From contig CATIUR010000003.1 of the NCBI GenBank assembly GCA_949592205.1, positions 139,601,259-139,665,258 on the forward strand: a DNA stretch of 64,000 bases, in the 5' to 3' direction. The notes under the pieces are model-generated. The model saw nothing but the letters and a program-made list of their open reading frames with translations. It ran no database searches and was not told the origin of the DNA. Position numbers and translations under genes: made by a program. This document shows, one piece after another, positions 49,565 through 62,245 of this stretch (position 1 is its first letter; the number at the start of each line of letters is the position of its first letter). This DNA is from Helichrysum umbraculigerum. Taxonomy: Eukaryota; Streptophyta; Magnoliopsida; Asterales; Asteraceae.

Positions 49565-51354
49565 CATATCACATTACTTGGGAAAAAATTGGAGGCCTTT
49601 GAAATTTAGAGGCCCTGGGCAGTCGACCACCTCGTCCACCCTCAAAGACGGCCCTGTTTATAACCTTTGTACGGAGTAGTTAATTTTGTGCACTCCGGCC
49701 AGGATAGTACACATTTATTTACAAATCAAAGTTTGGGTGAAAACATATCAACATATAAATATACAATAGCGTGCAAATGTACATACATTACATATATAAA
49801 TATATAATAGCGTGCAAATGTAACTGTAAAACAACTTAATACCCTATCACCAACCTTTCACTTTTGTTTCGCTTCCCTTGTACCATACCATATATATATA
49901 TATCCTCTATTAACTTGAGGTCTTGAACCACCCTCCAAAATAGTAGGTTAGTTGGTAGATTTATGAAATTAAGGTGGAAAGAAATTTTTAGAAGTGGACT
50001 TTATATCTCCGTTTTTGTAACATAAGTTATTTGATTAGGTTGAAGATAAAAAAATTCTAACCATCAAAGCTACAAAAGAAATAGAAGATATGAACTACAC
50101 TTTCATACGTGCTCTTCTTCTTAATGTAAATAATTCTAAACCCAACCAAGATCGTCGTTACTAAATTCACGGATATCTCCCAATTTACCTTCTCATTTCT
50201 CATCATCTTTTTATATTGCCACCTCATGATCGCGGTATATAGCGTCAACTCGTCAAGACCACCACAGCGTATTTTGCCACTACCATGAAGATTTTTTTAT
50301 TCAGTAAAGCTCCATTGTTACTTTGTTAGTGAGTTTTGAAGGATTAGTTTTAGTAAGTAAAAAATGTGAAATGTTAATTATAAGGATTTCACAAGGACGA
50401 AAGTGGAAGCTACGTGTATAGATATAGTATCTTGTTCACGTTCCAAGTATGTACGGAGTATTAAATTATTTCCACATGTGATTTTTAGTTATGATATAAA
50501 CACCCTTTTAAATAATAAAATATTTATTATTTAGATTTAGGATAAATAGGAAAATTATTATGTTTACCATTGTAGTAGTATAGAAAAGTTTTAAGGGTTT
50601 TAATTACTACATCTATCACACAAAATCTTTGATGAATTTGATTATAACAACAATAATATTGAAATAATTAAATAATAGTACTAATAATAAAATCATAATA
50701 ATATAATACTCATACTCATGTTGATAATAGTGTTGGTATAGAATAATATGGATGGACTTTCATGAGATATTAATATGTCAAGATAATTTGACCAAATTTA
50801 AAATATAAAGCATTAATACGAGGTATCATGAGAAAATGTTTTAAAAATCATGAGTCATTTGATAAAAGGGAGAATATATCTAGATAGATAATACCCTTAT
50901 CCTTATTATTTGTATTGTATTTCTTTTCACAGTTATTCATTCATTTAACATTTTAAAAAGAAATAATTTACAATTTAAAAATTATGACAAAAAATAGAGA
51001 TGGCGAAATGCTTGTATATCATATTTCTTACTGGAATATACTTTTCAGTCAAATCTCTTGCTAGTTTTCTCGTTATTTTTATATATAAATTGATACATGG
51101 CCTAAAAATTAAGTCGAGTGTGATATCCTTATCTTTTTGAAAGTATATATAAATATGTATATTAGAAAAGTGAAAACGTTTGGTAGAAAAGAGATTCTGC
51201 GATATGTACAGAGAAATATAGATTAAGAAAGTCAAAACGTATGCCGAGAAAAAGAGATCTGGCCAAAAAATATGTAGATGCTCCGAAAGCGTAGAGATGA
51301 CAATTTGCAAAAGGGTTAAACAATTTTTACAAATGAAAGTGTAAACGCATCAAC

Positions 51355-51663
51355 GAGTTAATTGCATGGTTCATCCCTATAGTTTACACAAAGTTGCACC
51401 GTTAGTCTCTAAACTTTACTTTTGCACCGGAAGTCTAAAAACAAGAAAGTTGTTACGCAGTTGGTCCATCATCCAATTAAAATGACTAAGTTATCCTCAT
51501 TTAATACAAGATAAAAAATAATAGGACATTAAAGGTATGGTGGTCATTTTAGTTGGAGGAGGTACTAACAGCGTAACAACTTTCATATTTGCAAAAGGTA
51601 AAATATATGGACTAACGATGCAATTTTGTGTAAAGTATAGGGGACGAACCATGCAACTAACTC
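51355..51663. mobile_element. Foldback MITE with 9-bp flanking repeat
   Basis: The left end GAGTTAATTGCATGGTTC pairs with the complement of the right end, GAGTTAGTTGCATGGTTC. The 9-bp flanks CGCATCAAC and CGCATCAAA differ at one base. The inverted arms extend inward (TTTACACAAAGTTGCACCGT). Likely Mutator-type. Confidence 0.8.
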
Positions 51664-52334
51664 CGCATCAAATAATAGTCGCAGTAAATTTTGGAATAGA
51701 GCAAACAATTTTTTGAAATAAATAAATTAATCAAATGGGGTCAAAGAATGTTTTTATTTCTATTTTTATACGAATGTTATGTGTCATTCAATCAAATACT
51801 TATGCGTCGAAATATTAAATTACATGGTTACAAGTACATGGATCAATTGAAGTATATGATCAATCAATATCATCACAAAAATTAAAATTGCTCAAGAAAA
51901 TTCACTTCCTTGCATCTACACTTTGTGTGAAACATTATAACTTAATCGTATATTCGTATGTGAATAGACAAAATGCATTTAAACGTGATTAATTTGTAGT
52001 CTTCTTCAATTACCAACTCATCCCAAAGATTCATCTCTCATTAAACGAGATGAATGAGATATTAATGACAAACATTATAAATATAATGTTTGTAATTAAA
52101 AAAAAATAAATATGTAAATTATAAAAGTATAACAAAAATATTGTCATTGTTATCTATCATGCAAGGTTTAATAGAACAGCAACTTGATAGGTAAAAAGTA
52201 GTTGCAGAGAATGGGAAGAGCATGTAAGCAAAGGGTCTACACATTCATACAAAGGAAACCAGTCTTGCTATCTCCTTGCTTTGGTATAAATGCAATACCT
52301 TGAAACTTAAATTAGCCACAATAGGCTCAAAAGC

Positions 52335-53012
52335 ATGGAACATCATAATCAAAATGATGGTGGGAGCCATAAGATTACAACAAAAAGGTTGGACTCGTTA
52401 CTAATGTTTTTCTTTAATTATATATAGTTTGCTCAAAATAATATTGATTGTATGTATTTTAGATATTATTGGTTAGTACTTAAAGATTCATTTATAAAGA
52501 TTACATGGTACATCAGACCTTATGATTTAATATGAAATTTGAAAAGTAGTTTTTCCAATAGCAAACTGTATGATTTGGTCATCAATGTAAGACATGATGA
52601 AGAGACAGGGTCAAGACTTGTACCAGTTGATCTGTATTGTTGTTTCGTAATTTAATTGTCACGTGCATATTAAAAATAATTTATAGAAAAGGTGTTTTAA
52701 TGCATTTTATGATTGTGTGACAAGATTATTGGATAAAGTTGCGGTGATAACGGGAGGAGCCAAAGGAATTGGGGGTGCCACGGCGAAGTTAATGGCAGAG
52801 AACGGGGCGCATGTCATCATTGCAGATGTTTTGGATGAGTTGGGAACTAATCTTGCTAATTCAATCAATGGTCGTTACATACATTGTGATGTCTCAGTAG
52901 AATCTGATGTGGAAGATGCTATTCAACTTGCTATAACTTGGAAAGGAAAACTTGATATCTTGTTCAATAATGCGGGAATTGGTGGTAAGTTTAGCACTTT
53001 ATGATGTTGTAT

Positions 53013-53051
<39 letters not shown>

Positions 53052-54081
53052 GGGGGGGGGTTGGCTAATGAGTCAATATGGTTCTGGTCAAAACTTCATA
53101 AAAACTTGTTTTTTACACATGAATATTGTTTTCGTTGAAATGGATATTGGGTACTGAAGACTTGTCGCTCTATAGTTATGATAATACTAGTAATAAGATG
53201 TATTGTTAAATAAATTGATCAAGAAAGTTTTATGCATTTTAAAATCCGCTTTGGGTGACTTTCAACCCATTGGATCGTTCCCTCTAAGCTAATTTTGGTA
53301 CATTTTACCCATATTGACTTGTGTAAGATGATATACAGACTAAAAGAAAAACCCCCAAATCAACCGATTTAGCTATGGATGTTTGATGTGTAAAATTTTC
53401 ACCTCTATAATATATCATGAATGCCTATACTATAAGATAAAAATTCACTATCATGTGTATGCTTATTGAAGATTGAATAAATCTCCCCTGAAATAATTAA
53501 ATTTCCTTGTAGATGTTGGAGGAAGCATCACTTCTCTTGATATGAAAAGGGTTTCAAAACTGATTAATGTTAACATGAATGGAGTTATACATGGGATAAA
53601 ACACGCTGCACGTGCAATGATTGCAGGCGGTAAAGGTGGTTCAATTATAAGCTCGTCAAGTACAGCCGCAATCTTGGGAGGCCTGGGATCTCACGCATAT
53701 ACATTGACCAAGGAGGGAATTCTTGCAGTATCAAGAAGCTCTTCGTGTGAATTAGGCGCATATGGGATTCGTGTAAACTGTGTGTTACCTCATGCTGTGT
53801 TATCAGATATGCTAGTGGACGCATATCGTGGTTTCAAAAAAGATGTGACAATTGAAGAAGTGCAACAAAAAGTAAGTGAGAACGCGAGCTTATTAAAAGG
53901 AAGATGTGGTAAGGTTGAAGATATCGCAGAAGCAGTGTTGTTTTTGGCTAGTGATGAATCTGGTTTTATAACGGGGCATAATCTTGTTATCGACGGGGGT
54001 TTTACTACTTCTTCTATCAATATGACATTCATTTACCGCGATAAAAATACAGAGTTAGATACCATCGGACCAACAAATTGA
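52335..54081 (+). CDS. Short-chain dehydrogenase/reductase (NAD-type, plant secondary-metabolism style)
   Basis: Three exons, GT-AG: 52335-52387, 52725-52984 and 53513-54081, giving 293 residues. The first exon was recognised because MEHHNQNDGGSHKITTK joins in phase to RLLDKVAVITGG. It shows the Rossmann motif TGGAKGIG, Asp after the second strand (VIIADV, which favours NAD over NADP), NNAG, a serine stretch (SIISSSST) and the catalytic YTLTK. The family oxidises or reduces alcohols and ketones; close plant relatives include secoisolariciresinol, xanthoxin and borneol dehydrogenases, but the substrate cannot be told from sequence. There is no signal peptide, so it is probably cytosolic. Intron 2 contains an extreme G run. 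It converges on the PP2C gene, 281 bp apart. Confidence 0.88.
53017..53060 (+). repeat. Poly-G tract in SDR intron 2
   Basis: 34 consecutive G, one A, then nine G. It starts 33 bp after the intron donor. It could form G-quadruplexes in the pre-mRNA; such runs are also prone to length errors in sequencing. Confidence 0.9.
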
Positions 54082-54362
54082 TAAGATTTATAACATATAA
54101 AAAACTACATGAACTATTTATAGGTTTTTCTGTTAAATTTGGCTCTAAATTTGGTAAAGTTTATAACTTTATCAATTCATTTTGAATACAAATCATGAAA
54201 TTTTCCGATGTTGTGTTCATTGTATTAAATTTTTACTTTAGTATTTCACCTCAACAGCATACATGAATTGAAAAACTTAAGATTGTATTTGCATCAGTAC
54301 AAAATGTATGACCTTTTTATGTCTGCTTGTTTTGTGTTGAGTGTATCAAGAAGTTCCGAGTC

Positions 54363-56696
54363 CTACAAGTCCAAATCTTTAGTTGTATTGTACAAATCTG
54401 GTTGCGGTTTCTTTTGTAAGAATAAGCAAATAGCCGAGCAGTCGTCTCTCTTTGATGAAGGGAACTTCTGTTTCCATGCAGCGATAGCTGCTACGACTAC
54501 TGCTTTTGCTGCTGATTCTTCACTCTCTGCTCCCCACACGATTGATGCAACAGTGTTGTTGCTAAGCACATCCCACACCTGAAAGTTTTCCATTTGTGAT
54601 TAACTAAACATGTACCTGAGGGATGCATTGTTGAGTTGTACTGTACAAATTGACATGTGTTTGTAACATTATAATGCAAATCTACACTGTTGAGATGTAT
54701 TGTACAAGTTGGCTTCTCATAAGATGCGATAAGCAAAGTTGTAGTTATAAATGGCCCAACTGAGTAGCAGTAGAAGTTGTAGTTACGAATGGTCTGTTTG
54801 AGCTTTTTTTATTATCTCAAATAGGTTAAAACTAAACAGATCAATTTAATAAAATAGCCAACAAAATGCAACATGCCAAACTGGCCGAACGGTCCAATAG
54901 GCCAAACATGCCAAACAAGTTGATTTAAGGATTTAGAATTATCGTAACAGTATTGTTTTTCTAATGATCTTTAACACAATTTTCTGTCAAATAAGTGTTT
55001 CTGTCGACCCAACATGACCCGTGAAATTTACTGTTATAAGATTCGTTACCCGACCCGTCCATCTTGCCACACTTGGTAACGGGTTAAACGGGCCACACAC
55101 CAGCACATAGTTTTTTTGTATTGTTATATAATTAAACATGAAGGCCTAAGTTTTTCAACAGTACAAGTTGGGAGGTATGAGTGGGGTGACACCTAACTGT
55201 TACCTTTCTAACTAATTTTTTAATGTTACTCATCTAACCTGTTAACAGTTAAATTCAACTAAAATTAATAATTTTTCATAGGAGTATGTTGAGCTGTCTC
55301 TTTCAAATTGTACTCTTAATTTGTATCATTATAGTGAGACGAGATGTATACGACTTACCCCATCACTTGCAAGAACAAGAAACTGGTCGTTGGGGGTCAC
55401 TCGGTGATAAGATACGTCAGGAACAGCTATGATTCCGTGGCTTTTGAGTACAAAATCCCCAAAAGCACGAGACATAGCTAGGCCCGGTGAGTCATGATAC
55501 GGTAGCCAAACTCGATCTATATGTGGTTCTTCCCTCAGTGCCATCACTCGACCGTTTGACTTCCTTATTCTATCCGCTTCAGCTACACAACAATTTATCA
55601 ACCATAAGTCAACATAAAAACATAAAACATACACAACCTTTTATAGTGTTTGTGCAATACTTACAAGGTACATTTGGTTTAAGATCAATAGTCAGTTGAA
55701 CAGGCATAATTCCATTTTCAGCAATTGTTCCTAGCACTGCTCTTGAATCACCAAGATTAGCAATAACTAGATCTTCACCCTATAAATATAACCCATCACT
55801 TTAGATCATATACAGCTAATGATACACGAAAGCCGAAAGGTGTATCGAAATCATGATAAAGATTGTATTAAGTATGCTACCTGTTTGATGACAATAACAG
55901 CAGTTGTACCACTACAAGAACAATCTATATGTTCCAAAAGCTTGATCTCTTTATCCATGACTTTGAAGGCACTAAAACAGGCTTCTTCCCAAATATGGAA
56001 ATCTTTGGATTCAAAATCATCATTTTCATTTACTGTTTTGCCCTTTGACATGGTGGCATTTCTTTGGTTGATGATCAATGATGGCAACTTGTTTCTCACA
56101 AATTTACTCACTATTTGACCATTTCTTCCATGCCCATCAAATACTCCTCCAAATACTCCATTTTCCATTCCATAATCCTTCATAATAAAAACCATAAAAT
56201 TTGATTATGCCTTTAAATAAATAATCTGAAATTACATATGCAAGCATGCTATAGTGACTTATAAATAGTAAAAGTAGTATGTATGAAAAGAGACTTTATT
56301 TTTACAAAGAAAATAGTGATGCATACATGCAAGTATGCAAAGTATAACACTTTGTGATACATGTACTTTATGTGTGTATGCATAAAAAAAATTCTTAAAT
56401 AGTCACTTCCATGTAAATTTGATGATCATGTCATGAGGTGGTTTGATCATCCAAACACAGCTTTATTATTATTACTTGAAATAAAAGATACTAAAAAAGG
56501 AAAGAGATCAAAGATTGATGAGGTGAGAAACCTGATAAATAATTGCAGCATCTTGGTTCATCCCTTTAGATCCTTGATGAGAATGGAGTGAGCCAACTTT
56601 TTTATCAGAAACATTTTCTTGATAATAAATAACATTTTCATGACCATAGTCTACTTCATGAATCTCAGGAGATGCTTTGGATATGCAGATACCCAT
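54363..56696 (-). CDS. Protein phosphatase 2C (PPM family), predicted myristoylated
   Basis: Five exons, GT-AG, phases consistent: 56696-56532, 56177-55881, 55779-55665, 55582-55359 and 54578-54363, giving 338 residues. PP2Cs are Mg/Mn-dependent Ser/Thr phosphatases. Core motifs in order: GSKGMNQDAAI, VFGGVFDGHGRNG (metal-binding DGHG), CSGTTAVIVI, VIANLGDSRAVL, GLAMSRAFGDFVLK, FLVLASDGVWDVLSN and RDDCSAICLFL. The N-terminus MGICISKAS fits N-myristoylation at Gly2 with palmitoylation at Cys4, so plasma-membrane attachment is likely. The length and all catalytic blocks look intact. The clade is probably one of the plant MGxCxS groups; a hormone-pathway role cannot be assigned. Confidence 0.9.
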
Positions 56697-57053
56697 GTTT
56701 TTTTTTTCTTAAATTTTAATAAATCAAAACTTCACAAAACACACTCTTTATACAAAACTAAATGACATAAGATGGGACCCCAAATAACAATTGGTAAATC
56801 ATATATATTTAATTTAATACCATAATTAATTAAAAGATTAATTAATTATGTCTTTCTTTTTGGTATGTAACTATTTATTATTCATTAAATTAATTGTTTG
56901 AAATTGAAAACGAAACGCAACTTTAATTTCAAACACCGCAAGTTGATGGTGAAACATCAATTATGCAAAATTTAATGTTTAATAATTATTAGAATATTCA
57001 TATTGCAAAAGTCAAATTCCATGAGTCATATTCTCTCTATGCATTATGTTGTA

Positions 57054-57085
57054 CTAGTAAATAACCCGCGCAAAGCGGCGGATAG
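57054..57085 (-). other. Isolated Helitron 3' terminus (minus strand)
   Basis: On minus: GC-rich hairpin CCGCCGCTTTGCGCGGG, a short spacer, then CTAG at 57057-57054 followed by T. The partner 5' end to the right was not located. Confidence 0.5.
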
Positions 57086-59309
57086 TTATAAGCGGGTGAA
57101 CGTTTGCCAGTTAAAGTTATTTGTTAGTCAGATGAATCAATCAATACGACATCTTCCTTTCTAATAACTAAAATTACATATAGTATTCATGTGTTGTAAA
57201 TTGGTTGAAAATTAATTTTATATACTTACAAACTTTATTGATTATGGAATGTGCATTTAATATATGAGGGGCATGGAAGTCATTTCCAATATTACTTTTG
57301 TAAGGTATTAAGCAATAAGCCTAAATGCTTTATAATGGAGTATAGATATTTATCATTTAAATGCATTGTTAACTCAGATAAGACCTATCAAGCCAGACTT
57401 ATTCATCAAAATTGATTTGTTAATAAGTGATATTTGGGTGAAGGGTCACGTATCTACATTATCAATTTTACAAAATGTATGAACGTTTCATAATACTGAA
57501 ATGTGTCGTGATGCATTAATTCGTACATTTCGATATCATTTTGTAAACTTGATGCACTCGTTTTTTTCGGGTGCATCAAAGTTTACATGGTATGTATACT
57601 TTTAATCGCGTCCATTGTTAATGACAAGATAAAATTTTAAATTTACTAAGTTACAAAAGATGGTTTTTACACTTGGGTCCTCTTAAAAATCATGTTCAAT
57701 TTAAGGTTCGTATGAAATCTTTCAAAGAAATCTAAAGAAAAATAGTTATCAATAAGTTGATAAGAACATATAATACTCCTATGAGACGATGTTTTTATTT
57801 ATAATGAATTAAAAAGGAATTATTTTAGAAGATCAATCTAAGTGATTAGACAAAAAAGAATATTAGATTAAATAAATAAATAAAAGTGGGCAACCCAAGA
57901 TTCAGCTAAAGGGCATCTTACTATCTTAGGTGTTGCAGCGTAAGTTCCAGTTGAAACCTTGCTTGCTTGATGTCACCTCACCACCAAATTATTTTATCAA
58001 TTTTAACGACTTTTAGAAAGAAAATAATAATAATAATAAATATAATTGAAGTCATGTTCTATTGCTTGTTGGGAGAAACACAAAACGGCAAGTTCGGCCA
58101 ATAAAATATGACGGTGATCGTGTTATTTTACTTTTTATTTATTTTATTATTTCATTTGTAAAATTTAAGAAGACATCTAGTTTGAAAATGTAGAAATCTG
58201 TTTTAATACGTATTAATAATACCGTGCAGCATTACCAAATGGGCCTAATGAGAATCAGAAAGACAAAAACAGATATTAAGCTTTAGTAATTTAGTTGATG
58301 TATTTTCTTATTCTAAGATTATACTCGTAATTATAATACACATAAAAAAGGGTAATTTGAAGAGTATCATTTACCTCTGTACCATATTTCAATGGTATTC
58401 GTCCATCTCACCTGCAAAAAACATCAACGTCAGGCAAATCACCCATATATGCCGATGCATGGATTCGAGCCCTTAACCTGTCAGTTACACATATCAGATC
58501 TGAACGTTTGCGGTAGTGGTAACACTTGGAGGTATGCTAATTGGTATGAGTGAGTATTATACGTACCATCCCAAACATAATTGTTTTAGATGATAATATT
58601 AATATTTAAAGTTTTATTGTATATTTGATTAAATGAGACAATCACTAATAATATTAATGTGGGTATTTATATGTTCACACAAAAGATTGTAATATTCTAT
58701 CGATAACCTGTGGGAGATCGAACAAAATAACAAGGCCAATAAATTAGGTTCAACTATGGCCCCTCGTTACACTTTACAGAGTAATTACATTCAACAAATG
58801 ATGAACTGTCCAATCGAAATCAATTAATTGGATCCTTTCAATTATTGGATAACTATTATAAAGATAGCTCTTAGGGATATCGTTAACATGTATAAAAGTA
58901 TTGTACATGACGGTTATTTATTAATTTTATGGTGGCGGTTATTTTATTGTACAACACTTTTATGCGTGTTAACAATAGCCCTTAAAAAAATTCTTATTAT
59001 TTATATACATATGTAGTTAATTATGAGTAACGATACTCTAATAAATCAATTTGTAAATAGTGATCCATCATCCATTCATAGACCATTTGCAACCATAACG
59101 CAATGTTATGTTGTTTTGTGAGCGTCACGTCAACATAACATGGCGTTATATCCACAACACATGTAATGATAACCTTCATTACACCATGTCGTGAGAGCTA
59201 TGTCCCACTAATTAATTTTTTCTAGGTTAAAAATGAAAAAAAATAATAAATAAATAAATAAAGTGGGGCACATTTTTTGGCATTATCTTCTCATTACCAT
59301 CTCCACAAC

Positions 59310-59494
59310 CAGGGGTGAATGTAGAGGGGGTACGGGGGCAGCTGCCCCCTTAAGATTCTCAAATCATGTAAGAAATAAATTTTTTTAAGGTTTCTATGAT
59401 ATTTTATAAGTTTTGCACCCCATAATTGAACAAATAAACAAAAAAATATATATATTATTGTCCTCTAAATTAATAAATTCTAGATCCGGCCCTG
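59310..59494. mobile_element. hAT-type MITE (185 bp)
   Basis: Ends are CAGGGGTGAATGTAG and, on the complement, CAGGGCCGGATCTAG. The 8-bp flanks TCCACAAC and TCCACGAC differ at one base, as expected for a hAT target duplication. Confidence 0.8.
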
Positions 59495-60321
59495 TCCACG
59501 ACTTCCCGTCACCAAAGCCATCACTACACCTATGGTGGCTCAACATATGGTGACCACGCCCCATAACAATTTGCTCATAGACAATTTCTCATTTCTTACA
59601 TATCTTGTTAGATTTATATATCATTGTTAATTAAGTCTACTTAATCAATTTTTTAGGTTGTTAGATTAAAAATTTAAGTTAATTTCGAGTTTTTTAAGGT
59701 CTAATTTACTCCTAACATTTGGTCCCTTACATTACACATGCACATCATTTTCCATCAACCAACTTGCTTTTGGTTCATGGTAAATTTCATAGGCTTTGGT
59801 CAGTTTGGTGTAGGCTAGATCATTAGGTACTAATGGGTCGTGGGTTCTTTTTTGGAACTATATTTCTTTGGAATGAACTATCACTGGCCACCGCATGCCC
59901 CTTGAAGTTTCACGTAATATAATGATGCAACGCGTGGGTACGGTTATCCATTGATCAAGATGTGTGTTAGTTTAAATCTTACTTGTGACTTTGTGAGTAA
60001 TATATGTATACAACATGTGGTTGTGTATAATATGAGAGGGATTTAGATGTAAGAGACTTTAATATCATATTTCTTTTTCAATTTTGACATTAAATATTAT
60101 TGTTTGTGTTATATAATACTTTATGCAAAATATATGAATGGATTGTGTTTTAAATGTATTTTCATCGGTATAATTTTCATCAAGTATTATACTCCGTATA
60201 ACACAAACAAAAATATTCAAGGTCAAAGTTGAAAAGGAAAGACTTAGAAAACATATTTCTAAAACATATTGAAACTACATTGACATACTTGTACACTTTC
60301 AGTTACTAATAAAGTCGATAA

Positions 60322-60426
60322 GTAAATAAGGAGATGATATTAATCGGTTAAGGGTCGAAGACTCATCATCATTACCTCATCAATTAAACTTTAGCTACAT
60401 ATGTGTACGTACGGATTTCATCAAGT
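60322..60426 (+). repeat. Second copy of the SPOC gene 3' end
   Basis: Resembles 5090-5203 in the same orientation: AAATAAGGAGATGATATTAA at one end and CTACATATGTGTACGTACGG near the other, with indels between. The copy includes the last codons, the stop and the start of the 3'UTR. The sequence before 60322 shows no SPOC coding homology. Confidence 0.8.
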
Positions 60427-61375
60427 TATGTGTATCTTATCTATCTATAATCTATAATCTATAATCTATAACTAATTATAAAGTATCTTGGTGTTTTATT
60501 TTTAGAAATTTTTAAGAACTAAGACTCAACATTTCTAAATTTAAAATTTTATAATTTTCAAATTGTAGCAACTTTTTTATATTTTTCCACTTTTAACCCA
60601 TATTTCGTATTCCGGATCTTCAACTCTACAAATCAAGCTATTGTTGTTGATTCAACATCAAAAGTATCATATCAATGAATAATTATGAATTACAATATAG
60701 TATTATTTCTGTGGCATGGCGCGGGTATTATGCAAGTATAGGTAAAATATATGTAAATCAATTCTAAGGCTTGCATATGGTTTCATACTTTCATGTCATT
60801 AATTGATCAGAATATATCGATTAATAACACTTATCACATAGGGAATATATGAATACAAATATAATCTCTTTGATAAAATAAGTCCAAATTAGTATCTTAC
60901 ACAAATTGGAAATTTTCAAATCAGTATTTGGAAGTTTTGTCCCAATAATGAGGATAGCTGATTATGGTCAATGGTCAACGCCAATCCCATACTTGGGGTA
61001 GCAATTGATTTATAAAAATTAAAAATATAAATAAGGTTTAGATTCCTTGTAAAGGTAAAAACGTTAGCCACAAATGAAAGGGCGATTATGGTGTTGACAA
61101 AGTATATATTACATCATACATCTTTGAATATAATAATTTCATGATGTACAAATATTATGTCATTCCACGTTTTTTTATTGCGGCATTAAGATCTAAAGAC
61201 GACTTCTATATATTTCATGTCAACTATAGTTCAAAGTTTCAAACAACTTGGTTAATTTGATAAAGAAATAATTAAAAAGAGCAAGAAAACTAAATTTGTT
61301 GAAATAGATTTATGTTGAATTGAAATGTTAGGAAAAAGGTTCCTTAAACTTTAGGATTAGTTTTAAGGGTTAAGT

Positions 61376-61648
61376 ATGCCCAAATGTATTCAATTATAGT
61401 TGACATTCGTAGTATGTAGCGAACTATTCAGATTTACATTATATGTAACAAAATTGTAATATATTTACGTTGTATGGGCCGTAAGAGATGCCAAGTGTCA
61501 GCTTATATAGTCGACACGCGAAAAGGAACATACATTACATACAATATAAAAATTACAAGTTCGTTACATACAAATATACAACGTAGGCCTGAATAGTTTG
61601 CTATCTACAATGAATGTTAGACTATAGTTTAATATATTTGCGCGCATT
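61376..61648. mobile_element. Foldback MITE
   Basis: Left CAAATGTATTCAATTATAGT and GTAGCGAACTATTCAG pair imperfectly with the complement of the right side (CAAATATATTAAACTATAGT, GATAGCAAACTATTCAG). The arms span over 100 bp each. Target duplication not resolved; the edges are approximate. Confidence 0.65.
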
Positions 61649-62046
61649 CTAGGTCAAGAATAACAAAATTTTGTAAAATTGATAAAATCTAGAAAGAAAT
61701 AAAGCCGCCTGGAAAAAAATTGTCTGGTTGGAGTCTTACTTGGCTCACTAGTCAGCAATTTTAGTGTTCAAATGGTAATCGTAATTCATAAACTTTGCAA
61801 AATATCAACACAATACCTTCCACTTTATTGCATACATAGACAATAAAATTGTAAGTTGCTTACAATATTTTCTAGAAGTACGTTGTAGATTTCAACCACT
61901 TACCCTGGTTTTTATGTTAGTAGTTGTTTTTTACGGTTACAAATTTTGAATTATTGATAGGTTAACCTATAGCCGTTAATGTATCATATATATTATTAAT
62001 TCATTTTTAAAGCAATACTAAAGAGTGTCATTAACGAAATCATTTA

Positions 62047-62219
62047 GCAAATGATCACCAGCTCAGCTGGTTGTGATGCACGGGGTTTTACCCATAGGTC
62101 TCGGGTTCGAGTCATGTGGTGGTTTTTCCTAGGTGAGGCAATATATGGGCTGGTAGTGGTGGCACGATGATACTCCATTACTGGCCCGCAGGTGTTATTT
62201 GTCGTTTCAAAAAAAAAAT
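62047..62219 (+). mobile_element. tRNA-derived SINE with target duplications
   Basis: Near its start it has an A-box-like AGCTCAGCTGGT and a B box GGTTCGAGTC about 35 bp later, the internal RNA polymerase III promoter of tRNA-derived SINEs. It ends in a short A run. The 11-bp direct repeat GAAATCATTTA flanks it at 62036-62046 and 62220-62230. Non-autonomous; needs LINE machinery. Confidence 0.85.
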
Positions 62220-62245
62220 GAAATCATTTAAACAAATTACTTGTA

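Larger units (their letters stand above)
48870..52334. other. Intergenic region with MITE remnants
   Basis: Upstream of UPF0587 exon 1. It holds an AT microsatellite (49492-49564), a probable hAT-type MITE end (about 49575-49666, ending GACGGCCCTG) and a foldback MITE (51355-51663). 48940-49080 reads like a relative of the latter (TTGGTCCTTGTAGTTTA, TTAGTCCTTATAG). No gene recognised. Confidence 0.5.
56697..62046. other. Intergenic region with small transposon remnants
   Basis: No gene recognised in 5.3 kb. It contains a Helitron-like 3' end (57054-57085), a hAT-like MITE (59310-59494), a copy of the SPOC-gene 3' end (60322-60426) and a foldback MITE (61376-61648). The left part is the PP2C promoter region. 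Confidence 0.5.

Noticed and set aside
50057..51310. Reading frames of 60-110 codons on the minus strand in 50-51.3 kb
   Set aside because: AT-rich, no family resemblance, no splice context, and they lie near MITE sequence.
58440..58520. B-box-like GGCTCGAATCC on the minus strand as a second SINE or tRNA
   Set aside because: No convincing A box, A tail or flanking duplication was found.
62047..62130. A functional tRNA gene
   Set aside because: A and B boxes are present but the cloverleaf does not close and the segment is flanked by target duplications, so it is a SINE.
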